Assembly (NCBI RefSeq): GCF_014490725.1
Contig: NZ_JACOQL010000003.1
Coordinates: 558,001-622,000, forward strand
Reading direction: 5' to 3'
Length of the DNA stretch: 64,000 nucleotides
DNA from: Paracoccus amoyensis
Lineage (GTDB): Bacteria > Pseudomonadota > Alphaproteobacteria > Rhodobacterales > Rhodobacteraceae
This document shows positions 19,270 through 27,084 of the stretch, in pieces; the first letter of the stretch is position 1; every line of letters starts with the position of its first letter. The notes under the pieces are model-generated. The model searched no databases. It saw only the letters and a program-made list of their open reading frames with translations, and had not been told where the DNA came from. A program made the translations under genes and the position numbers.

Positions 19270-20280
19270 ATGGAACTTCTTCTTCTGACATTTCTTGGAC
19301 AGCCTGTGTGGATGTGGCTGCTGTTCATCAGCTTGGTCGTGACCTTGCTGGTGCTTGACCTGGGCGTCCTGAACAAGGGCGACCATGAAATCGGCGTGGC
19401 GCAAAGCCTGAAACTGTCGGCGATGTATATCGCGCTTGGGCTGGGCTTTTCGGGCTTCATCTTCTGGCAGATGGGCGGCGAGGCGACGGCGCAATATCTG
19501 ACGGCATTCGTTGTCGAAAAGACGCTGGCGATGGACAATATCTTCGTGATGGCGCTGATCTTCAGCTTTTTCGCCATCCCGCGGAAATATCAGCACCGGG
19601 TGCTGTTCTGGGGCATTCTGGGCGTGATCGTTCTGCGTGGTATCATGATCGCACTGGGTGCGACCATCGTCGAACAATATCACTGGGTGCTGTATATCTT
19701 TGCGCTGTTTCTGGTCTTTACCGGCATCAAGATGTTGTTCACATCAGAGGAAAACCACGACCTGTCGGAGAATCGCGTCCTGAAATTCGTGCGCAAACGC
19801 TTTCGCGTGACGGATGAATTTCACGGCAATGCGTTCATCGTCAAGCAGCCTGACCCGAAGACCGGCAAGATCGCCCGTTACGCGACGCCCCTGCTGCTGG
19901 CGCTGGTCTTGATCGAGATTGCGGACATCGTTTTCGCTGTCGACTCTGTCCCGGCTGTCTTTACGATCACAACCGATCCCTACATCGTCTATACGTCGAA
20001 CATCTTTGCCATCCTTGGCCTGCGAGCACTGTATTTTGCCCTGTCAGCAATCCTGCACCGCTTTGCTTATCTTAAGTATGCATTGTCGCTGTTGCTGGTG
20101 TTCATCGGCTCAAAGATCTTCATCGCCGATGCGATGGGCTGGCCGAAGTTTCCGCCGGAATGGTCGCTGGGCATCACCTTTGCAATCCTTGGCGCGGGCG
20201 TCCTGTTCTCGCTTTGGAAAACCCGCGACGACGATGAACCGCCGCAAATTGGGCGTAACAGCGCCGAAAGTCACAGCTAA
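19270..20280 (+). CDS. TerC/Alx family integral membrane protein
   Basis: This 336-residue membrane protein has about nine helices. The signature parts of the TerC family are present: TLAMDNIFVMALIFSFF in the first half, and LVLIEIADIVFAVDSVPAVF followed by YIVYTSNIFAILGLRALYF in the second. The acidic residues within these helices are thought to handle metal ions; E. coli Alx exports Mn2+ and is induced by alkaline pH. The start has GAGGG upstream. Its place directly after an Mrp antiporter operon fits a role in pH or metal homeostasis, but the older tellurium-resistance name should not be taken literally. Confidence 0.93.
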   Translation: MELLLLTFLGQPVWMWLLFISLVVTLLVLDLGVLNKGDHEIGVAQSLKLSAMYIALGLGFSGFIFWQMGGEATAQYLTAFVVEKTLAMDNIFVMALIFSFFAIPRKYQHRVLFWGILGVIVLRGIMIALGATIVEQYHWVLYIFALFLVFTGIKMLFTSEENHDLSENRVLKFVRKRFRVTDEFHGNAFIVKQPDPKTGKIARYATPLLLALVLIEIADIVFAVDSVPAVFTITTDPYIVYTSNIFAILGLRALYFALSAILHRFAYLKYALSLLLVFIGSKIFIADAMGWPKFPPEWSLGITFAILGAGVLFSLWKTRDDDEPPQIGRNSAESHS

Positions 20281-20295
20281 TTGCACGGTTCACAA

Positions 20296-20331
20296 AAAAA
20301 ACATGGTGCGACGGGTTGAACTGTCGCACCA
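20296..20331. terminator. hairpin with A-tract after the terC-like gene
   Basis: A 9-bp perfect stem (TGGTGCGAC / GTCGCACCA, 20304-20312 with 20323-20331, 10-base loop) lies 23 bases after the stop codon. On the plus strand no T-run follows, but an A8 run precedes it, so on the minus strand it reads as stem plus T8. It may end or stabilise the terC transcript, or block antisense transcription. Confidence 0.5.
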
Positions 20332-20376
20332 GCATGAACCAAAGTAAGCTTGGCGGCGTTGGCTGTCAGGTTCTCT

Positions 20377-21105
20377 ATGAGTCAGAACAGGATAATGCAG
20401 GACAACGACCCCCGAGGCGAACCCGTCTCATCGTATCGGACTGACGATACCGGCGATGGTTCCGAGGGTGACCGACGAAGATCGTCGTCCAAGGATCCGA
20501 AGCGCCGCAAGAAACTGTCTGAAGTTCTGCTGGAAATTGCAGCCGACGATAGCCGTGATCGCATCTCCATCGCCGACCTGATGGAGGCGACGCGCCTGCG
20601 TGCGGCCGGAGCGCTGATCCTGTTGTTCGCGCTGCCCAATGCCCTGCCCACACCGCCCGGCACTTCCGCCATTCTTGGCCTGCCACTGCTGTATCTGTGT
20701 ATTCAGATGGCTTTTGCACGCACGCCGTGGCTACCGAAAATCATCAGTGAAAGGTCGATGGCGCGAGAGGATTTTTCTGCCCTGCTGGGCCGGATGGGTC
20801 CGATCCTGCAACGCGCCGAGCGGTATCTGCGTCCCCGGCTTCTGCCTTTGACAACACGGGCAGCCGAACGTGCGCTTGGCGCGTTCTGCGCCTTTCTGGC
20901 CCTTCTTGTCGTGCTGCCAATCCCATTGGGCAACATGCTTCCCGCACTTGCCATCAGCATGATTGCCCTTGGTGTCGTCGAACGCGATGGCGCATGGATC
21001 ATCGCGGGCGTCAGTGTCGGCATCGTGTCGATCATCATCGTCTGGGGTGTGTTCGTGGTCCTGATAAAGACTGTCGCATACCTTTTGGCCCAGGCGTTCA
21101 GCTGA
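20377..21105 (+). CDS. exoD: exopolysaccharide biosynthesis ExoD family protein
   Basis: This membrane protein has 242 residues. A charged N-terminus (about 1-45, with SSSKDPKRRKKLSE) precedes the conserved ExoD domain: a short amphipathic region IADLMEATRLRAAGALILLF, the motif LPNALPTPPGTSAILGLPL, and two or three C-terminal helices around LVVLPIPLGNMLPALAISM. Rhizobial exoD affects exopolysaccharide and alkali tolerance, which would fit the Mrp/Alx-type neighbours; the molecular function is unknown. I chose the ATG at 20377 with AGG upstream. A TTG at 20350 would add nine residues. Confidence 0.88.
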   Translation: MSQNRIMQDNDPRGEPVSSYRTDDTGDGSEGDRRRSSSKDPKRRKKLSEVLLEIAADDSRDRISIADLMEATRLRAAGALILLFALPNALPTPPGTSAILGLPLLYLCIQMAFARTPWLPKIISERSMAREDFSALLGRMGPILQRAERYLRPRLLPLTTRAAERALGAFCAFLALLVVLPIPLGNMLPALAISMIALGVVERDGAWIIAGVSVGIVSIIIVWGVFVVLIKTVAYLLAQAFS

Positions 21106-21156
21106 CATGAACCTCAATATACATCGTTCCCCGTGCCCTTACCCAAACATTGAGCC

Positions 21157-22446
21157 ATGATTCTAGAAATCGCGATCGTTCTTCTTCTGACCATGTTCAA
21201 TGGCCTGCTGGCCATGTCCGAACTGGCCATCGTTTCAGCCCGCCCCGCGCGGCTGAAGGTCATGGCGGATCAGGGTAACAGGGGCGCACAAATTGCTTTG
21301 GAGTTGGGGGCCGAGCCTGGCCGTTTCCTGTCCAGCGTGCAGATCGGCATTACGATGGTCGGCGTGCTGTCCGGTGCGTTTTCCGGTGCAACACTGGGCA
21401 CACGGGTTGCGGCGGCACTGGTTCAGACCGGAATGTCGGCGGCAATGGCGCAAACCGTGGCCGTCGGCGGTGTTGTTGTCGTGATTACCTATCTGTCGCT
21501 GATTATCGGTGAATTGGTGCCAAAGCAGATCGCCCTGCGGTCCCCCGAGGGCGTGGCGGCACGGGTTGCGCCGATCATTCTGTGGATCTCGCGCATCGCG
21601 GCGCCGATTGTCTGGCTTTTGGACAAATCGGGAAAAGCCGTCCTTGCCCTGTTGCGGCAATCGGGTGAAAGTGATCGCTCGATCTCGGACGAAGAAATCA
21701 AGGTCGTCATTTCGGAAGCGCGGCTTGCCGGCGTGATCGAGGATGCCGAACGCGACATGATCGCGGGCGTCATGCGAATAGCTGACAGAACCGCGCGCGG
21801 CCTGATGACGCCGCGACACGAGGTGGAAACGGTCGATGTCAACGCATCGTTTGCGTCGGTGGTGGAAGAGTTCAAGAAACTGAACCGGTCGCGCCTGCTG
21901 GTCCGCGATGGATCGGATGACGAGATCATCGGCATTCTGATCAGTCAGGATTTGCTGGGCCACAAAGACGACGACACGCCCGACATCCGCACATTGGTTC
22001 AACCGGTGCCAGTCATCCGAGAGGGGCTGCCGGCCCTGAACGTGATCGAACAGCTGAAGACCAGCCCATCGCGAATGCTGCTGGTATTTGACGAATACGG
22101 CCATTTCGAAGGCGTCGTCAGCTCGATGGATGTGCTGGAGGCGATTGCGGGCGACTTCCCCGAACCCGGCGATGATGAGCCGAAGGCCGTCACGCGCGAA
22201 GATGGCAGCTTGCTGGTCGCGGGCTGGATGCCTGCCGATGAATTTGCCGATATGATCGGACTGAGCCTGCCCGAAGATCGCGGCTATGAATCCGTTGCGG
22301 GATTGGTTCTGGATCATGCGGGGGTGTTGCCTGAACTTGGCTCCAGCATTGAAATCGGCGGCTGGCGGATCGAAGTGGTCGATATGGACGGCCGTCGTAT
22401 CGACAAGGTTCTGGTCTCTCGTCTGCGCGAAGCCGTGCCGGAATAG
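21157..22446 (+). CDS. CorC/CNNM-type hemolysin-family protein (DUF21, CBS pair, CorC_HlyC)
   Basis: This 429-residue protein has an N-terminal DUF21 membrane domain (about 1-190, with NGLLAMSELAIVSARPARL and GELVPKQIALRSPEGVA). A CBS pair follows at about 205-335, containing the block LMTPRHEVETVDVN and LLVFDEYGHFEGVVSSMDVL. The C-terminal CorC_HlyC domain begins near 345. Relatives include CorB/CNNM Mg2+ transport proteins. The hemolysin name is historical and there is no sign of toxicity. It lies 51 bases after exoD and may share its transcript. Confidence 0.92.
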   Translation: MILEIAIVLLLTMFNGLLAMSELAIVSARPARLKVMADQGNRGAQIALELGAEPGRFLSSVQIGITMVGVLSGAFSGATLGTRVAAALVQTGMSAAMAQTVAVGGVVVVITYLSLIIGELVPKQIALRSPEGVAARVAPIILWISRIAAPIVWLLDKSGKAVLALLRQSGESDRSISDEEIKVVISEARLAGVIEDAERDMIAGVMRIADRTARGLMTPRHEVETVDVNASFASVVEEFKKLNRSRLLVRDGSDDEIIGILISQDLLGHKDDDTPDIRTLVQPVPVIREGLPALNVIEQLKTSPSRMLLVFDEYGHFEGVVSSMDVLEAIAGDFPEPGDDEPKAVTREDGSLLVAGWMPADEFADMIGLSLPEDRGYESVAGLVLDHAGVLPELGSSIEIGGWRIEVVDMDGRRIDKVLVSRLREAVPE

Positions 22447-22464
22447 CGCGGCTTCGGGATGCCT

Positions 22465-22668
22465 TCAGGCGGTCTTGCGGCTGCGCTTGCTGAAGCGCGT
22501 CAAAATGGCCAACCCGGTCAGCGTTCCGATGAAGGTCAGAGCACTTAGGTAAGAACCATATTTGCTGGTATGCGTGCCATCATCGAACCACAGGTCCAGC
22601 AAGCCATCGGTCAATGCATCATCCGCCCAGAAATCGCGGGGCGCGACGCCCGACCGGACGGCACGCAT
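22465..22668 (-). CDS. small protein, probable C-terminal remnant of an SGNH-hydrolase-like protein
   Basis: A 67-residue reading frame has a reasonable ribosome site (GAGG, 6 bases before the ATG at 22666-22668), 36 bases downstream of the ProC-like gene on the same strand. The middle reads LDLWFDDGTHTSKYGSYLSA. A D-x-x-H followed by a Gly-Ser-Tyr-Leu stretch is how block V of SGNH/GDSL hydrolases looks near their C-terminus. Residues upstream of the ATG in the same frame, back to a TAA, also look protein-like. No catalytic Ser block is nearby. I read it as a decayed gene end that may or may not still be translated. The end (TGLAILTRFSKRSRKTA) is hydrophobic and then basic. Confidence 0.5.
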   Translation of the reverse strand: MRAVRSGVAPRDFWADDALTDGLLDLWFDDGTHTSKYGSYLSALTFIGTLTGLAILTRFSKRSRKTA

Positions 22669-22703
22669 GAAAGCCTCGCTAACCGGGGCTTATGCCAAGG
22701 CGG

Positions 22704-23507
22704 TCAGTTCGACATGGCTTTGACCTTATCCATCCCGGCCTGAACGGCGGCGTGAACCGCCACTTCAAAACCAGCCTCTTGCGCGGCTGACAGTGCCGCC
22801 GCCGTTGTCCCGCGATAATCCATATAGTCGCGCACAATTTCTCCTGCCCGATCGATCCGATCAGCCATCAGCACCGGCGCATCGCAAACCATCGCCTTTA
22901 CCGCTTTTGCTGCGATATCGGGGGAAAGTCCCTGTGCCAAAGCGGCATCCAGAAATGCCTTGGCCAGCAGCGCCGCATAGGCCGGTCCGGCCCCGGACAA
23001 AATGGTGATGGCGGCCAGATCGCTTTCATCTTGCAATTGATCAGTCTCACCGACGGATGAAAGGATGGCAGAGATCGTTTCTTTATCCTGCACGGTCACA
23101 GTATCTGTCGCAAACCATGGCGAATAGGATCGGCCAATCTGAACCGCGGCATTGGGCAATGTGCGAACCACGCGATCTGCACCCGTGCGTCGTGCGATTT
23201 CCGCGCAAGACACACCAGCCATAAAGGAAATGACCAGCTTCCCTGTGCAATCCAGCGACAGTTTCCCAAAATCCTGCGGAAGGACCGAAAGGATCACAAT
23301 TTCCGCCCCCTGTGCAGCTTTGCCCGCATCGACTGTCCAGCGCAGATCAGGCCAATCGTCATAGTGCGGGCTTCTGCCAGAGCGGTTCGCGGCGATGAAA
23401 GCCTGCGGAGCGACCAGTTTCTGACGCAGCAATGCCGGACCGACAGACCGGCCCAGCCAACCTGATGCCCCGATCAAAGCGATGCTTTGCTGTAACCCGT
23501 CAGTCAT
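22704..23507 (-). CDS. pyrroline-5-carboxylate reductase-like NAD(P) oxidoreductase (ProC family)
   Basis: This 267-residue protein has an N-terminal Rossmann fold (SIALIGASGWLGRSVGPALL, with GASGWLG replacing the canonical GxGxMG) and the ProC C-terminal domain with the signature TILSGAGPAYAALLAKAFLDAALAQGL and the late block GTTAAALSA. The ATG at 23505-23507 has GGAGG upstream and overlaps the TetR stop by eight bases. Because it sits with a regulator and an N-methylproline-demethylase-like gene, it may act on a cyclic imino acid in catabolism rather than in housekeeping proline synthesis. That is inference; the unusual nucleotide motif is seen directly. Confidence 0.85.
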   Translation of the reverse strand: MTDGLQQSIALIGASGWLGRSVGPALLRQKLVAPQAFIAANRSGRSPHYDDWPDLRWTVDAGKAAQGAEIVILSVLPQDFGKLSLDCTGKLVISFMAGVSCAEIARRTGADRVVRTLPNAAVQIGRSYSPWFATDTVTVQDKETISAILSSVGETDQLQDESDLAAITILSGAGPAYAALLAKAFLDAALAQGLSPDIAAKAVKAMVCDAPVLMADRIDRAGEIVRDYMDYRGTTAAALSAAQEAGFEVAVHAAVQAGMDKVKAMSN

Positions 23508-24153
23508 TCTGCCCTCCATCGCCGTCAAACCGATGCCGTGCGTAGAAGCGTGCCAACTCGGCATCCGTCGGCATCTGTCCAGAATAGGTTTTCACATAGG
23601 CCGGTATCCGCGCCATCCGGGTCGTCAGACTTTCCTGTGCCTGCATGGAGATATAGCCGATCTGGACCAGATAGACCGTGCGCGCCCGAACATCTGCTTC
23701 GGCGGGGGTGAACCCAAAACGGCCGAACATGCGCCGGATTGCCGCCAGCCGACGCTCATCCGCTGCGGTCACGCGCGCCATCACGGCGTCGGACTGCAGC
23801 GCCCAGCCACGCATGGCGAAATCGAACCGGGAATCGAATGCTGCGTCATCCAGAAAAACGCTTAGCAGGTTCAAGATCGCTTCGGGAATGGTTTCGGCAT
23901 AAGCGTCCGTCGCATCGACCAAAGCCTGGGTATTGGTCGCATCCCAGTCGGCCAATAGCGCGTCCAAAATTGCGGCGCGGTCTTTGAAAAACCAATAAAA
24001 GCTGGTCCGCGACAGATCCAGCCCGCTGGCCAAGGGCTGAATCTTCACCGCATCGACCCCTCCGGCCAGAAAGGCGGCTTTTGCCGCCCCCAACCATAAG
24101 GCATGCGATCCCCGCCAGCCGGTCTCTTTAATGTCCGCATCAGCCGTTTCCAT
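23500..24153 (-). CDS. TetR family transcriptional regulator
   Basis: This 217-residue regulator has an N-terminal helix-turn-helix at about 15-60 (GAAKAAFLAGGVDAVKIQPL then LDLSRTSFYWFFKDRAAILD, where SFYWFFKDR is the recognition part). The ligand domain contains RGWALQSDAVMARV. The subfamily is common in Rhodobacteraceae. It is encoded directly before the ProC-like gene and divergent from the flavoenzyme, so it likely controls both. A pair of direct repeats in the intergenic region is its best candidate operator. Confidence 0.9.
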   Translation of the reverse strand: METADADIKETGWRGSHALWLGAAKAAFLAGGVDAVKIQPLASGLDLSRTSFYWFFKDRAAILDALLADWDATNTQALVDATDAYAETIPEAILNLLSVFLDDAAFDSRFDFAMRGWALQSDAVMARVTAADERRLAAIRRMFGRFGFTPAEADVRARTVYLVQIGYISMQAQESLTTRMARIPAYVKTYSGQMPTDAELARFYARHRFDGDGGQND

Positions 24154-24194
24154 CAGCCAAGATTACCCTGCACCACCCTGTCGCACAATAATAA

Positions 24195-24230
24195 TTGACG
24201 CCTATGAACTTAAACTTGACACTTATGAAC
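24195..24230. promoter_or_regulatory. direct repeats in the tetR/flavoenzyme promoter region
   Basis: Two 15-base copies, TTGACGCCTATGAAC (24195-24209) and TTGACACTTATGAAC (24216-24230), match at 13 of 15 positions and start 21 bases apart, which is two helical turns. They lie 39-74 bases before the flavoenzyme ATG and 42-77 before the regulator ATG. A TetR operator or overlapping promoter elements are both possible. Confidence 0.5.
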
Positions 24231-24268
24231 ATTTCGTGCCTGTTTGACCAAGCCAAAGGGAGGTTTAG

Positions 24269-26305
24269 ATGTCCGTTGATCCCCTTCTTCAGCCCTATCA
24301 GTTAAAGCATCTGCGGCTGAAAAACCGTCTGATGCTGACCAGCCATGAACCCGCCTATCCAGAAGACGGGATGCCCAAGGATCGCTATCGCGCCTATCAC
24401 GTGGAGCGTGCACGGGCGGGTGTGGCGCTGACCATGACAGCGGGTTCGGCATCGGTTGCACGGGACAGCCCGCCCGTTTTCAACAATATTCTGGCCTGGA
24501 AGGATGAGGTCGTCGGCTGGATGAAGCAGCTGACCGATGAATGCCATGACCATGACTGCGCGGTAATGATCCAACTGACGCACCTTGGCCGCCGCACCCG
24601 TTGGGACAAGGGCGACTGGCTACCTGCCGTGTCGGCCAGCCATGAACGCGAACCCGCCCACCGTGCCTTTCCCAAAAAGGTGGAAGACTGGGATATTGCC
24701 CGCATCATCCAGGATTACGCAGACGCGGCCGAACGGATGAAAGCCGCAGGGCTGGATGGCGTCGAGCTGGAAGCTTATGGTCATCTGATGGATCAGTTCT
24801 GGTCGCCGCTGACCAATGATCTTGATGCGCCCTATGGCGGAGACCTGGACAACCGCCTGCGCTTTACCTTTGACGTGCTGCGCGCGATCCGTGACCGCGT
24901 CGGCCCTGAATTCATTGTCGGCATTCGCTATACAGCCGATGAAAATACGGTTGGCGGCCTGACAAGACAGGACGGGCTGGACATATCTCACCGTCTGAAA
25001 TCCAGTGGCATGGTGGATTTTCTGAACGTCATTCGCGGCCATATCGACACCGACGCGGCGTTGACCGATGTCATCCCGGTTCAGGGAATGCGCAGTGCGC
25101 CGCATCTGGACTTTGCGGGTGACATCAGGGCCGCGACGAATTTTCCAACCTTTCACGCAGCAAAAATTCAGGATGTGGCAACGGCACGCCACGCGATTGC
25201 CACTGGCAAGCTGGACATGGTTGGCATGACCCGTGCCCATATTGCCGATCCGCATATCGTGGCCAAGATCATGCGCGGCGAAGAACATCGTATCCGCCCC
25301 TGCGTCGGTGCGAACTACTGTCTGGACCGCATCTATCAGGGCGGCATGGCGCTGTGCCTGCACAACCCTGCAACCGGCCGAGAGTTGGAGCAGCCCCATA
25401 TCGTGCCCAAGGCCGAACGACACCGCCGGATCGTGATTGTCGGTGCCGGCCCTGCCGGAATGGAAGCAGCCCGGGTGGCTGCCGAACGCGGGCATGACGT
25501 CATTGTTCACGAGGCCGCGGACAAACCTGGCGGTCAGGTCCGCCTGACTGCTTTGACGCCTCGGCGGCAGGAAATGATCCAGTTGATCCAATGGCGGTTT
25601 GACGAATGCGAACGTATGGGGGTGAATTTTCGCTTCAACAGCTTTGCCGACGCAGAAACGGTTCAGGCTGATGATCCCTGCGTGGTCATCATCGCCACGG
25701 GCGGCCTGCCCCATACAGAGATATTGCCCGCGGGGAATGATCTGGTCGTGTCGACATGGGACATCCTGTCGGGCGATGCGCGCCCGGGGTCTAACGTGTT
25801 GATCTATGACGATGCAGGCGATTATGCGGCGCTTCAGGCCGCCGAAAAGATCGCCGCGACCGGCGCGAAGGTCGAGGTGATGACACGCGACCGCAGCTTT
25901 GCCCCCGAGGTGATGGCCATGTCGCTGACGCCATCAATGCGAGAACTGCAAAAGCTGAACACGACTTTCACGGTCACATGGAAGCTGGATCAGGTGCGCC
26001 GCGACGGCAACGAATTGCTGGCAACGATTGGCAGCGACTATGGCGGCGCCACAAAGGAACGGCGTGTCGATCAGGTCGTCGTCAATCACGGAACCCGCCC
26101 TCTGGACGATCTGTATTTCGACCTGCGCCCGATCTCGACCAATAGTGGCCAGGTCGATTATGATGCGTTTATCCATGGCCGGCCGCAATCGGTCGTGACC
26201 AATCCCGATGGCGCCTTTCAGCTTTTCCGTATCGGGGACGCCGTTGCGGCACGCAATACACATGCCGCAATCTATGATGCGCTAAGACTGGTAAAGGTGC
26301 TTTAG
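24269..26305 (+). CDS. NADH:flavin oxidoreductase, N-methylproline-demethylase-like
   Basis: This 678-residue protein has an Old-Yellow-Enzyme TIM barrel with FMN (about 1-345; QLTHLGRR, HLMDQFWSPLTNDLDAPYGG), an Fe-S region at about 350, and an FAD/NAD domain starting at IVIVGAGPAGMEAARVAAERG (about 390). This is the architecture of trimethylamine dehydrogenase and 2,4-dienoyl-CoA reductase. Whole-protein resemblance is to proteins annotated as N-methylproline demethylase in Rhodobacteraceae, which act in proline-betaine breakdown. The usual C-x2-C-x3-C-x11-C cluster motif reads CVGANYC plus a Cys 12 residues later, so one Cys is Ala and the spacing is one shorter. AGGGAGG precedes the ATG. 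Confidence 0.88.
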   Translation: MSVDPLLQPYQLKHLRLKNRLMLTSHEPAYPEDGMPKDRYRAYHVERARAGVALTMTAGSASVARDSPPVFNNILAWKDEVVGWMKQLTDECHDHDCAVMIQLTHLGRRTRWDKGDWLPAVSASHEREPAHRAFPKKVEDWDIARIIQDYADAAERMKAAGLDGVELEAYGHLMDQFWSPLTNDLDAPYGGDLDNRLRFTFDVLRAIRDRVGPEFIVGIRYTADENTVGGLTRQDGLDISHRLKSSGMVDFLNVIRGHIDTDAALTDVIPVQGMRSAPHLDFAGDIRAATNFPTFHAAKIQDVATARHAIATGKLDMVGMTRAHIADPHIVAKIMRGEEHRIRPCVGANYCLDRIYQGGMALCLHNPATGRELEQPHIVPKAERHRRIVIVGAGPAGMEAARVAAERGHDVIVHEAADKPGGQVRLTALTPRRQEMIQLIQWRFDECERMGVNFRFNSFADAETVQADDPCVVIIATGGLPHTEILPAGNDLVVSTWDILSGDARPGSNVLIYDDAGDYAALQAAEKIAATGAKVEVMTRDRSFAPEVMAMSLTPSMRELQKLNTTFTVTWKLDQVRRDGNELLATIGSDYGGATKERRVDQVVVNHGTRPLDDLYFDLRPISTNSGQVDYDAFIHGRPQSVVTNPDGAFQLFRIGDAVAARNTHAAIYDALRLVKVL

Positions 26306-26805
26306 GACCAAACGTCAGAGGCATTGACCACCCGACGCTTGGAACCAATGGCGTTCAATGCGATCAGGTGCACGACTTCCAGCGGGGCCGTGCAAAGATC
26401 GCCGATCACCTGTATTTCATATGAATTTGCGGCCTCGGACAGGGCGGTGAATACGACGCAGTTCTGGGTCATCATTCCACAGATCAACAGGTCATCGACG
26501 CCATCCAGATGTGTCGCCAGATCGGTATCCTGAAAGGCGTCGGCGAAATGTTTCACGACCACCGGCGCGTCCCCAGATGCCTCAAGGATTGCCGGTCGGA
26601 TGGCATTTCCCGTCCCACCATCCGCAAACAACCCGCTATTCTGGGTAGAAACGTGGCGGATCAGGATGATCTTGTCGCCAGCGGCCCTTGCCTTGCCCAT
26701 CGCAGCAATGATGCGTGCCTCGGTTTCGTCGGTCTGCCACAGGGGCAGCACACCGCCAGGAAAATAATCCTGCTGAATATCGATCACGATTAATGCGCGT
26801 GCCAT
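26302..26805 (-). CDS. isochorismatase-family cysteine hydrolase
   Basis: This 167-residue protein has the Asp-Lys-Cys triad of the fold: Asp in ALIVIDIQQDYF, Lys in VVVKHFADAF, and Cys in MMTQNCVVFTA. The family includes nicotinamidases, biuret and N-carbamoylsarcosine hydrolases; which it is cannot be told. N-carbamoylsarcosine-type chemistry would fit an N-methyl amino acid neighbourhood. The ATG at 26803-26805 has AAGGGG six bases upstream; a GTG one codon earlier is possible. The gene converges on the flavoenzyme and the two stops overlap by two bases (26303-26304). Confidence 0.88.
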   Translation of the reverse strand: MARALIVIDIQQDYFPGGVLPLWQTDETEARIIAAMGKARAAGDKIILIRHVSTQNSGLFADGGTGNAIRPAILEASGDAPVVVKHFADAFQDTDLATHLDGVDDLLICGMMTQNCVVFTALSEAANSYEIQVIGDLCTAPLEVVHLIALNAIGSKRRVVNASDVWS

Positions 26806-26962
26806 CACATGCCCCTTTCTAACGCCGCAGATCCTTATCGAAGAATAAGCCGTGCGGCGTGATGCCGTGCAACCCGTTTTTCAGGCTGCGCCGTGCCTGC
26901 CGGGTGATCGCGCATCCGCCGACTCTGGTTTGCGTGCAGAACAGGAGACCCCCCGGAAAATT

Positions 26963-26979
26963 GCATCAAATTGATGCAC
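26963..26979. promoter_or_regulatory. NtrC-like palindrome upstream of urtA
   Basis: A perfect 8+1+8 inverted repeat, TGCATCAA-A-TTGATGCA, sits 105 bases before the urtA start. It resembles the NtrC consensus TGCACCA-N3-TGGTGCA with one symmetric change per half. Urea transport genes are often under NtrC nitrogen control, and Rhodobacter NtrC can act with the housekeeping sigma factor. The assignment is tentative. Confidence 0.45.
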
Positions 26980-27084
26980 GGTGAGTATTTGCGCAGAAAC
27001 ATGGTCAGAAAACTGGCAGCCCCTTGCGGATGAAATCTAATTCCCTTTGCCGCAGTGCGGCGCATAACAAAGAGGGAAACACGG

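Noticed and set aside
27014-27027. Sigma-54-like promoter TGGCAG-N4-TTGC before urtA
   Set aside because: The GG and GC elements are separated by nine bases instead of the required ten, and Rhodobacter-type NtrC activation does not need sigma-54.
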